Origin: Mixophyes australis
Taxonomy: Eukaryota; Chordata; Amphibia; Anura; Limnodynastidae
Direction: 5' to 3'
NCBI GenBank assembly: GCA_036250195.1
Contig: JAVHZZ010000002.1
Span: 275,926,460 to 275,990,459, forward strand
Length of the DNA stretch: 64,000 nucleotides
Below the pieces are notes generated by a model. That model made no database searches, was not told the origin of the DNA, and saw only the letters and a program-made list of their open reading frames with translations. The position numbers and the translations under genes were made by a program. Shown here piece by piece: positions 11,746-21,086 of the stretch (position 1 is the stretch's first letter; every line of letters begins with the position of its first letter).

Positions 11746-12344
11746 GCATCATAATCATCAACATCATCATTAGCGCCCTCGTCGCCTACACAAATCTCCC
11801 CCTCATCCTCTTCTAATTCCAAAGTGGCATCCTCAATTTGGGTATCACCGGCTACACTCGGGCTATTAAGGCACACATCAGCAGAATGCTCACGATTAGA
11901 CATCCCACTGTTGGATGGACTCTCCACAGGGATTGTTGTCATTTGTGAATCAGAGCAAATATTCTCCTGTAATGCCTCACTGTTATCTTGCAGCTCGGCT
12001 TTGACGCGTAACAGTAGTTGTGCACCAATTGTAGGCTGGGTAACTTTTTGGGATCTGCCACTAATAGCCAAAGGTGAAGGCCTCATTCTCTCTTTGCCAC
12101 TGCGTGTGTAGAATGGCATGCTTGCAATTTTTTTTTTATCGTCACTTAACTTTTGCTCAGTTACACTTCTTTTTCGCTTCAATACAGTAAATTTTTTTTT
12201 GGTTTTTGTTTTTTGCACTAATTTGAAAACACTCTGTTGTTTGACATCGCCTTGGCCAGATGACGTACTGGGAACACTAACATCAGGACTGGTGACAGAA
12301 CCTGGTTGCTCATTTAGATCATATGTGGACTGCTTTGAATCCAT
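11685..12344 (-). CDS. hAT-1 N-terminal transposase-like ORF, 219 aa
   Basis: The only sizeable frame in hAT-1. It begins MDSKQSTYDLNEQPG at the first ATG after the 100-bp array. It is Ser/Thr-rich at the start, has a Lys-rich basic stretch (about residues 45-72, including KTKTKKKF and KRKRSV), a conserved block IASMPFYTRSGKERMRPSP (about 73-91), and an acidic tail (EEDEGE, DDDVDDYD, about 180-200) before running into the 3' tandem array. Homologous starts occur in hAT-2 (MDSQQYTEEQEHQ) and hAT-3 (MDSNQSTIEQDQQ), each followed by TSSGKAYVKVHS or a variant, so this is a shared N-terminal exon. I see no BED finger or catalytic domain. The protein may be the N-terminal domain of a longer transposase, or a separate accessory product. 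Function is unknown. Confidence 0.6.
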   Translation of the reverse strand: MDSKQSTYDLNEQPGSVTSPDVSVPSTSSGQGDVKQQSVFKLVQKTKTKKKFTVLKRKRSVTEQKLSDDKKKIASMPFYTRSGKERMRPSPLAISGRSQKVTQPTIGAQLLLRVKAELQDNSEALQENICSDSQMTTIPVESPSNSGMSNREHSADVCLNSPSVAGDTQIEDATLELEEDEGEICVGDEGANDDVDDYDAARYQIAFLNFYLYSRLYNG

Positions 12345-12359
12345 TCTGAGCGCAAACCA

Positions 12360-14270
12360 CTGGGGAGTGCTAAAAATTATTTAGTAGATACTGCTGACAG
12401 ATATGACTTTTGACAGCCAGAAATATTAATGCACAATTAGGGAGGACACCCCAAAAACACTGAGGAGTGCTAAAAATTATTTAGTAGATACTGCTGACAG
12501 ATATGACTTTTGACAGCCAGAAATATTAATGCACAATTAGGGAGGACACCCCAAAAACTCTGAGGAGTGCTAAAAATTATTTAGTAGATACTGCTGACAG
12601 ATATGACTTTTGACAGCCAGAAATATTAATGCACAATTAGGGAGGACACCCCAAAAACACTGAGGAGTGCTAAAAATTATTTAGTAGATACTGCTGACAG
12701 ATATGACTTTTGACAGCCAGAAATATTAATGCACAATTAGGGAGGACACCCCAAAAACACTGAGGAGTGCTAAAAATTATTTAGTAGATACTGCTGACAG
12801 ATATGACTTTTGACAGCCAGAAATATTAATGCACAATTAGGGAGGACACCCCAAAAACACTGAGGAGTGCTAAAAATTATTTAGTAGATACTGCTGACAG
12901 ATATGACTTTTGACAGCCAGAAATATTAATGCACAATTAGGGAGGACACCCCAAAAACACTGAGGAGTGCTAAAAATTATTTAGTAGATACTGCTGACAG
13001 ATATGACTTTTGACAGCCAGAAATATTAATGCACAATTAGGGAGGACACCCCAAAAACACTGAGGAGTGCTAAAAATTATTTAGTAGATACTGCTGACAG
13101 ATATGACTTTTGACAGCCAGAAATATTAATGCACAATTAGGGAGGACACCCCAAAAACACTGAGGAGTGCTAAAAATTATTTAGTAGATACTGCTGACAG
13201 ATATGACTTTTGACAGCCAGAAATATTAATGCACAATTAGGGAGGACACCCCAAAAACACTGAGGAGTGCTAAAAATTATTTAGTAGATACTGCTGACAG
13301 ATATGACTTTTGACAGCCAGAAATATTAATGCACAATTAGGGAGGACACCCCAAAAACACTGAGGAGTGCTAAAAATTATTTAGTAGATACTGCTGACAG
13401 ATATGACTTTTGACAGCCAGAAATATTAATGCACAATTAGGGAGGACACCCCAAAAACACTGAGGAGTGCTACAAATTATTTAGTAGATACTGCTGACAG
13501 ATATGACTTTTGACAGCCAGAAATATTAATGCACAATTAGGGAGGACACCCCAAAAACACTGAGGAGTGCTAAAAATTATTTAGTAGATACTGCTGACAG
13601 ATATGACTTTTGACAGCCAGAAATATTAATGCACAATTAGGGAGGACACCCCAAAAACTCTGAGGAGTGCTAAAAATTATTTAGTAGATACTGCTGACAG
13701 ATATGACTTTTGACAGCCAGAAATATTAATGCACAATTAGGGAGGACACCCCAAAAACACTGAGGAGTGCTACAAATTATTTAGTAGATACTGCTGACAG
13801 ATATGACTTTTGACAGCCAGAAATATTAATGCACAATTAGGGAGGACACCCCAAAAACACTGAGGAGTGCTAAAAATTATTTAGTAGATACTGCTGACAG
13901 ATATGACTTTTGACAGCCAGAAATATTAATGCACAATTAGGGAGGACACCCCAAAAACACTGAGGAGTGCTAAAAATTATTTAGTAGATACTGCTGACAG
14001 ATATGACTTTTGACAGCCAGAAATATTAATGCACAATTAGGGAGGACACCCCAAAAACACTGAGGAGTGCTAAAAATTATTTAGTAGATACTGCTGACAG
14101 ATATGACTTTTGACAGCCAGAAATATTAATGCACAATTAGGGAGGACACCCCAAAAACACTGAGGTGTGCTACAAATTATTTAGTAGATACTGCTGACAG
14201 ATATGACTTTTGACAGCCAGAAATATTAATGCACAATTATGGGGGACACCCCAAAAGCGCTGGGGAGTGC
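12360..14270 (-). repeat. 19 x 100-bp tandem array in the hAT-1 5' region
   Basis: GGAGGACACCCC recurs every 100 bp exactly from 12441 to 14141, with a degenerate last unit at 14241. Units are almost identical. The only changes I see are AAACTC for AAACAC (near 12557 and 13657) and TACAAATT for TAAAAATT (near 13471, 13771 and 14171). The first and last units are the most divergent. The array lies between the TATA box and the ATG of the ORF, so it would form the 5' leader, or extra promoter, of the transcript. hAT-3 carries homologous ~101-bp monomers at 43195-43535. Confidence 0.95.
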
Positions 14271-14440
14271 CAAATATGAAGAAAAAATAATAAACCTCTA
14301 TCCTCCTCTCTGCACTAGCGATTTTGGTTAGAGCAATTGCAAGAACAATATTGTATTCTCTGTCCCTGCTCTAATTAGCCTATGACTACACCCTGCTCTC
14401 TCCCTCTGTCAAATGGCGATGGATTGCTGTGGAGGCGTGT

Positions 14441-14503
14441 ATTTATAAAGTTGAAGTATCGCGAGAACCGAGTCCCGAGATCCGACAACGTCACAATGAC
14501 GTT
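14441..14503 (-). promoter_or_regulatory. hAT-1 promoter: double CRE palindrome and TATA box
   Basis: AACGTCA CAA TGACGTT at 14487-14503 is a perfect palindrome of two CRE-like TGACGT half sites. About 40 bp downstream in the sense direction is TATAAAT (minus strand of 14441-14447). hAT-4 keeps the same layout at 57488-57536, and hAT-2 and hAT-3 keep decayed versions. Factor binding is inferred, not shown. Confidence 0.6.
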
Positions 14504-14627
14504 CGGCCTCGATTTGGATTCGGAATGGGCGGGAGAGTACCGAGCTGCTCAGCTCGGTACTCGGATACCCAAAGTTCGGGTGGGTTCGGTTCTCGGAGAA
14601 CCGGACCCGCCCATCTCTACTTTAGTA

Positions 14628-15098
14628 TAGCATTGCCACACGTAGAGAAAAATAAACACCAGCACATAGGTTAATGCAATAACAAAACTAACCCTACAAT
14701 GATACAACAATGATATACAGTATATTTTCTTTTATAGTAGACAAAGCACATACAGTTATAGGAGCTCCAGTGTCTTTGGTTCGTTGTTAGTGTAGGGTGA
14801 ATCTATTCTGTGGATACAGAAATGTATTTGCAAATTGCTCTGAGATTGCACAAAATTTGCAGAATAATTTTCACGCCAGTTAAATTGCATAGAATGGAAA
14901 GCAGCCAATAGTCAAAATGTTGCATGTCTATAGCCTTATCATAGAAGCTTACAGGCCCTCTGACACTCATTCGCCCTAGATTATTTGAGAGGAAAATGGA
15001 TGTGAAGGCTACTTTTTGTGATTGTGATTTGTAAGTGTGATATAAGATGTGAGTTATCAGTAGCCTTTTTGTTATTTTAATCTATATATTCAATACTG
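14628..15098. other. Gene-free interval
   Basis: Nothing recognised. Confidence 0.4.
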
Positions 15099-15291
15099 TT
15101 GCATAACTCCCACCTGTCCAGATTTGGACAGGACAGTCCCACATTTTTTACCACAAAAATTGTAGACTTTTGTAAAAATGGGTGATGTTGTGTCCCAAAT
15201 TGGGCATTAGAGTTAGATCGGCATGGTTTGGGAGGTTTGGGCCACAGTTATGTTGTCCCAATTTGGCATGTTTGAATGTTAGGTGGTATGC
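15099..15291. repeat. Dispersed repeat with inverted GCATAACTCCCACC ends
   Basis: Left end GCATAACTCCCACCTGTCC, right end ...GTTAGGTGGTATGC, which reads GCATACCACCTAAC on the other strand. Internal CCAATTTGG-type blocks are repeated in inverted order. A related start (CATACCTCCCAACTGTCC) occurs at 49482. Likely a MITE; class unknown. Confidence 0.5.
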
Positions 15292-16543
15292 ACACTTGGT
15301 TTGTAGTAGAATTATCTGATTTTCCTATTCTTTCTTTTATCTCCATCTAAAAGCTGTACTCATACCTAGTAAACTATTTTCCTAAGGTTATCCCTCCCAC
15401 TAGTTGTTAATCCAAGGGCTGCTACATGCAGTTGTTTTTTCCAGGGATTCTCAGTTTCTCTCATAGACGCGGCTGAATACCAGAGGTGGTGTAACCAATC
15501 AGAGTGAAGCCTTTCTGTAATGACTACTGTGAAAGGCTCAGAGACAAAGAGTGTGTCATCTGCATCAAGGCTCTACAAGTTGCAGTTTTTAGTCATACAT
15601 TTTTTTTTTTTTAATAAACGGCTTTGTCCAGGTGTGTATTTATTTCAGTGTATTTGTTTACAGGTGTACTACAGGTACTAGCAGGACATGCTGGTGCTTT
15701 TAGTTCTACAAATGCAAACGTGCGCTAGCTATAGGTATTCTGATACTTGTAATTTAGTGCTGCCAGGGCTTGTTGGGACCAGTAGTGAAACAGCAAAAAA
15801 TGCAGGTATTTCAAATAACTGTTGATTACCCTACACCCACCACACTGAGTTGTTTACCATAGGAGCATTTTTTATTTTGATGGCCCAATTCCCCTAGAAA
15901 ATTCAGCTCCGTGATACAAGGGCTAGGGCTGAGTGACATTATGATAGGGACTGTGGGTTTCTCTGTTATAGTGTCACCAGTCCAGCCTGTCTTAACCTAC
16001 TTTCCCCATGAATTGCAACAAGCAAACTAGGCTATTAGCACTAGAGTTGGTACCCCTTTGGAGAGGGGGGGCATGCATTTGTTAAAAAATTTTTTACTTC
16101 ATTTAAATACTTGCAAGGTCCATTCTGATGATCATCATCATCTGCATGTCTCTTGCACTAAAGGTCAAGTACCCACAACAGAAACGCCTCCGCCGAAATC
16201 TACATAAGTAGCAAGTACGTGTGCCTGTTTTACTGTACTTGCCCTACACTTGCCTGCCCCTTCCCTCCCCCATTCCTCCTCTCAAACTGTACAAGGTAGT
16301 AAGTATAACATGCACCTGAGTCTCATATTAGCTTTTACATATGCATTCTATGTGGAAATGCACAGTACAATTTTGAAACATAAAAATACAAAATTGTATC
16401 CAACTCTACATGAGCTCTTAAGTGATTCTAGAATGTCTAAAAAATGGTTAAGAAACAAGTTTTTCACTATCAACATTGTCATCATTGCTAATCTCATCAC
16501 CATTGACTTCAATGATGCGCATTGCCTTACAAGTAATATTTGA
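15292..16543. other. Gene-free interval
   Basis: A poly-T run at 15599-15613. No conserved reading frame. Confidence 0.45.
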
Positions 16544-16710
16544 TATACCGTATATACTCGAGTATAAGCCGACCCGAATATAAGCCGAGGCAGCTAATTT
16601 TACCAAAAAAACTGGGAAAACTTATTGACTCGAGTATAAACAGAGGGGGGCTTTTTCAGCATAAAAAAATGTTCTGAAAAAATCGGCTTATACACGAGTA
16701 TATACGGTAT
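16544..16710. mobile_element. TIR MITE with TACCGTAT ends
   Basis: Left end TATACCGTATATACTCGAG followed by TATAAGCCGA. The right end is the inverted TCGGCTTATAC...GTATATACGGTAT. Internal GTATAAG(C)CGA motifs repeat near the end. It is related by terminal motif to the larger element at 44989-45848. Confidence 0.85.
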
Positions 16711-18589
16711 GTATCAGAAAACAGATTAAATATTGTGAAATGGATAATTGTAAATAGCATTTATTACAATATGTATATGTTTAGTTATTATTATCTTTTA
16801 TTTATACAATGCCAACATATTAGTTAGCACTGTGCATTGAAGATATCTTTCTCAGTGATTAGGAAGAGGTGTATGGTACCAAGGAGGGCTTGAGCAATGG
16901 CTATAATGAAACAGTCATGCATATGTTGTATGGTGCACCAGTCTGAGAGGAGGAAAACTGGAGGAAGGAACTTCGTGGAACAGAGAGCCTGTCAATGAAA
17001 GTGGGGGGCAGAACAACAGGGAGCAGATAGAAAGAGAGATCATAACAGAGTAGGAACATATGAGAAGGAACATGGCAAGTGAAGGGTAGGAACCAGGTGA
17101 AAAGCAAAGAATTTTGTAAGGGGAAACAACAGTCGGTATTAAGGCAAAAAAAGGGTTTGATAGATTAACAAGGGGAAAACCAGTGGCTGAGGGGAAAGAA
17201 AGATAATTTAGGAAAATTAGCACAAGTGGAAGGCACAAATCGAAGAGAGTAAAATAACAGCTTACAGGGAAATAAGTTAGGGAGTGGGTAAACTGAACTA
17301 AAAAGCAGTGTTTTATAGACAAATAAAGAGTTAAGTGGGAAGGATATAGGAGAAGTGCAAAATATTCTAAATAAATAGACTAAACAGGATACATTAGCTC
17401 ATAGATAGAAAAAGAAAAAAGTGTAACAAACTTAAAAGCAACATCACTTTAAGAGACAGAAAATAAACAAGAATATAAACTACTAGTGTTTACACACATT
17501 TACAAAAAGAATAAGTGGACCGTTGTTGATGTCCCCTTGCATTTGTTCATTTTGTTCAAAACTCACATACAGCTAACAAAAATCTTGCTTATATATATAG
17601 CGACATTGAATACTGGTTGTCCTCCAGACAACTAAAGATTGCAAAAGTTGCATCTGACAATGGTTTGAATATTAGAAAATAATACCCAGTGCTGTCTATC
17701 TTATATGTGGGAATAAGAATAAGTATGAAAATGGGATGTTGCCTCCGGGCATTGAATGGTCTCCCTACCATTCGGGTTAGAGGATAATAAAATAGTTCCC
17801 TGACGCTCCACCATTATAACAATGTGAGACAGAGTCTACGGTCATATAGTGAACACAATTCTTTAGACAATGTAATAAAGGTTAAAAAACGTGACATTTT
17901 CTGTTCTGGCCAGAGTGTAACAACATGGCAAATATAAGTTGCAAGCAGACAGATTAATCACAGATCGAAAACTGCACATAAATAATTAATGTCATTTAAT
18001 AAAGAGTCTTAGCTCTCCCTATGTACACAGATAAGCACAATCCAGTACAAAAAATTCCTGGTATTATAACGGAATATTTTTGTCACTTTGATAGGTATGC
18101 ATATGTCTCAGGTGATACCTATAAAACTTTGCACGATTCCAACAATGTCAGTCCCGATATAGGGATATGAGCAACTTACATCCGGTTGTTGCCCGTGTTT
18201 GCTCTCAAGGTCCCCTGAATATTAAAAGGAGGGCAGTCTGTGGACGGACTGCGCCGCTGTCAAGATGGTACTTGCTTGTGCATGCACAGCTGATCCACGG
18301 TGCTCCCAGCTGTCAGTATCTCCGTCTGCAGCCTCTTACATCCCACTTAACGGGCGAATCTTCTATGGCTGCAGGCTGATGGTTGATAGAGCTGGACGAG
18401 TCACTATGATGATAATGTGATGAGTGAGGTTGTAAACCATTGAACCCCTTTGATGAAGTGACCAAGTTTGTTAGCAGGGATGTTTGTGGCATTAGTGACA
18501 CATACATTTTTTTTGGCTAAAGCAGTCATTAAGCTGTATGCAGCAGGATAATGAGGGTGATAACCGCAATAAGAGGCGGCTCTTTCTAA
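16711..18589. other. Gene-free interval with one SINE tail scrap
   Basis: 16781-16850 has TTATTATTATC followed by TTTATTTATACAATGCCAACA, a minus-strand L2/SINE-like tail. The purine-rich 16900-17350 gives open minus frames (for example 16915-17322) with no recognisable domain; these are compositional. Confidence 0.45.
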
Positions 18590-19135
18590 GGGGCACATTT
18601 ATCAATATTCACATAAAGTGAAAAGTAGTTTTCAATCCTTATCGCAATGATAAGGATTGAACTATTTCTCACATTTATGTACAGCCCTGCACAGAAACAG
18701 CAGTTCCGAAAAACTGCTGTTTCTGCAATGTAAAAAATCATACTTACCCCCCTCTTCGGAAGCGCTGCCTCCAGGTCTTCTCCTCGTTCTTTTCATTCTT
18801 CGATTGCGCATGTCCAGTTCCAAGAACTGGACATGCGCACACAGATCCCCTCGTTGCAGAGAGAGCGCGCTGAGTGACAGGGAGGGATCATGTGATCCCT
18901 CCACACATGCGCTGTCCACCTCTGCTCTTCGGAGCAGAGCTGACAGCATTAGATTTCTTCCATTCCGATGATGTACGCCAGCCTCAGCTGGCGTACATTA
19001 ACATGACAAGTTCCCGGAAAAAATGTTTTTTCGGGACTTGTTAGATTGCGGCCAGGAGCAGTCACCATTTGCGGAGGACAGGAGGCACCTTAATGACCCA
19101 TTAAAAGCACTATCGTGCTTTCTTAAATATGCCCC
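18590..19135. mobile_element. PIF/Harbinger-like MITE made of serial hairpins
   Basis: Ends GGGGCACATTTA and TTAAATATGCCCC, flanked by the 3-bp duplication TAA (18587-18589 and 19136-19138), as expected for PIF/Harbinger. Inside are consecutive stem-loops. GCGCATGTCCAGTTC pairs perfectly across a 3-nt loop (18806-18838). CTCTGCTC-TTCG-GAGCAGAG lies at 18920-18939. ATGTACGCCAGC pairs across CTCA (18971-18998). AAACAGCAGTT and its complement lie near 18695-18723. GGGATCA-TG-TGATCCC lies near 18883-18898. No coding capacity. Confidence 0.8.
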
Positions 19136-19138
19136 TAA

Positions 19139-19417
19139 ATGATGAAGATGGTGCTGGTCAGATTAGTATTGAGGATGGTAATCAAGAACTGGTTATAGAT
19201 GAGAATAAAGCACAGATCATTGTTGATTGATGAATTTGTAGGTGGTGAAGAATTAGCTGCCAAAACGCACAGTATGCAGATATGCATTTAAACTGAGTAT
19301 AAAAATGATCAATAAAACAGATGATTTATTAATCGCAACCATTTTGGCTCTACATTGGGGTAATTTTTTGTCACATTTGAAAGGGAGTCGAGAAATGCTT
19401 AAAAAAAATCTTCAGAC

Positions 19418-19453
<36 letters not shown>

Positions 19454-19950
19454 CAGCCCTATTTATATAGTGTCAACATGTTATGCAGCGACTGTTTTTT
19501 TATCTGTCCCACTGCAACTTTTAGTCACTAACACTGCCGCCTCTATCCACACCTATACAAAACAAAAATACATAAACTGCCTTATAGTACATTCACCTAA
19601 TTGTGATTCCCACCCTGAATACTGGCAGAATAAGCTTCAGCGGTGTCCAGAAATGCCTACATTTGCAATAGAAACTCTATACTGCCAATGTACTAGTATA
19701 TTATCTGAACATGTATTCAGGTCTGCTGATGGAATAGTCACAGAAAACTGCAGTTAATTATTACCCAAACATGTGAAATGCTAAGATACTTATTTAAAAA
19801 AAATATCCTGTGCCACTTGAGGTTCCGTAATTTCCCCTAACTTCCCATCCTTACCTTACTATTTTTACCAACTCTCTTCTCACCTTATATAAAAGTGTTT
19901 CTTCATTGAAAAAACAGTGATCAAATATGGGGGAAAATCCAGCAGACCAT

Positions 19951-20023
<73 letters not shown>
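19139..20023. other. Gene-free interval with (TTA)n tail and (TA)n
   Basis: A TTA run at about 19419-19454 followed by CAGCCCTATTTATATAGTG is a minus-strand SINE/L2-like tail. A long TA run at about 19953-20023 abuts the left end of hAT-2 and is its insertion target. Confidence 0.6.
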
Positions 20024-20027
<4 letters not shown>

Positions 20028-20409
20028 GGTACTCACTGACCCCCGTGGGTTTGGTTTTGGATTTGGATTAGCTTCGTGTTTTGGTGTTGGTTTTGGCAAA
20101 ACCACCCTTGTGTGTTATGGTTTGGGTTTTGGATCTGTATATTTTTAGACAAATTGCTAAAATATGCTAAAATCACATAATTTTGCTCTTTTTTTTATTC
20201 TACATTATTATTAACCTCAGTAACACTAATTTAAAGTCATTTGCAGTCAATTTTGACCACCTCACAGATCACAAGGAGCTTGTAGCTTGTGATTTCGCTG
20301 TTTTTTTTATTTCAAGTGCTGTTTTTGTTTAAAGTGTGGAGTTAGATCCAGTAAGAATGGTCTCTCCAGCATAGAGGGGACCAAAGTTACTTAGGGACCC
20401 AGGCAGATT

Positions 20410-20913
20410 GTGGTGGTAGGGGATTCAATTATTAGGAAGGTAGATAGGGCAATCTGTTACCGGGACCGTGCATGCCGAACAGTGTGTTGTCTCCCGGGTG
20501 CTCGGGCTCGGCATATTGCGGATCGGGTGGACAGATTGTTGGGAGGGGCTGTGAATGACCCAGCGGTTTTGGTGCATGTTGGCACCAATGACCGATTTAG
20601 AGGAAGAATGGGTGTCCTAAAGAATGATTTCAGGAAAATAGGTCGCAAACTTAAGGCAAGGACATCCAAGGTAGTATTTTCGGAAATACTACCTGTGCCA
20701 CGCGCTAGTCCAGGGAGGCAGCGGGAGATTAGGGAGGTTAATGCGTGGCTAAAAGATTGGTGTAGGAAGGAGGGTTTTGGATTCTTAGAGCACTGGGCTG
20801 ATTTCTCAGTCAGTTGCCATCTTTATTGTCGTGATGGATTACACCTGAATGAGGAGGGGGCTGCAGTGCTAGGGGAGAGGATGGTTAGAAGGTTGGAGGA
20901 GATTTTAAAGTAG
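20410..20913 (+). CDS. CR1 ORF1 protein, SGNH hydrolase (esterase) domain
   Basis: A 167-residue open frame with the signatures of the SGNH/GDSL hydrolase fold. Block I is VVVGDSIIRKV, with the catalytic Ser, at residues 1-10. Block III is LVHVGTND, with the Asn oxyanion residue, at about 54-61. Block V is DGLHLNEEG, with catalytic Asp and His, at about 141-149. Esterase-type ORF1 proteins are known from vertebrate CR1 and L2 elements, where they are thought to act in the retrotransposition particle, with lipid or membrane association proposed. This copy keeps all catalytic residues I can see and no internal stop. Upstream sequence continues for some codons before 20410, so the true start may be earlier or lost. 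Typical ORF1 proteins are longer, so an N-terminal portion is probably missing. ORF2 follows on the same strand. Confidence 0.85.
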   Translation: MVVGDSIIRKVDRAICYRDRACRTVCCLPGARARHIADRVDRLLGGAVNDPAVLVHVGTNDRFRGRMGVLKNDFRKIGRKLKARTSKVVFSEILPVPRASPGRQREIREVNAWLKDWCRKEGFGFLEHWADFSVSCHLYCRDGLHLNEEGAAVLGERMVRRLEEILK

Positions 20914-21086
20914 GCTCCGGGGGGGAGGGGCAATCAAGTATTTATGGGATAGACATTGAAAGTAGTAAGGAGGAATTTAACAAGAGTCAAGGGGGTGGAG
21001 AGGGGGGAAAGGGAAGCATAGCCGATAAGGAGTGGCCCTTTTTAAAGCAAAAATAAATACCTAAGGGAGGCAATAGACTTAAGTGT

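Larger units (their letters stand above)
10916..14619 (-). mobile_element. hAT-1: complete-ended hAT-like transposon, 3.7 kb
   Basis: Ends are TAGAGATGG and CCATCTCTA, flanked by a perfect 8-bp duplication CTTTAGTA (10908-10915 and 14620-14627). This is strong evidence of hAT-type transposition with both ends intact. Order in the sense (minus) direction: TIR with palindromic subterminal sequence (arms 14535-14547 and 14550-14562), double CRE palindrome, TATA box, 19-unit 100-bp array, N-terminal ORF, a ~113-bp tandem array, then a TTTTGG-rich terminus. There is no recognisable BED or catalytic transposase domain, so this copy is non-autonomous. hAT-2 (20024), hAT-3 (42153) and hAT-4 (57370) are relatives. 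Array homogeneity and perfect duplications suggest a relatively young insertion. Confidence 0.88.

Noticed and set aside
12360..14270. Regular repeats suggestive of a CRISPR array or a centromeric satellite
   Set aside because: Units are contiguous with no unique spacers, and the array is bounded by a transposon with 8-bp duplications in a eukaryotic context.
16915..17322. Minus-strand 135-aa hydrophobic frame
   Set aside because: Leu/Ser/Phe-rich translation of purine-rich DNA; no recognisable family and no supporting context.
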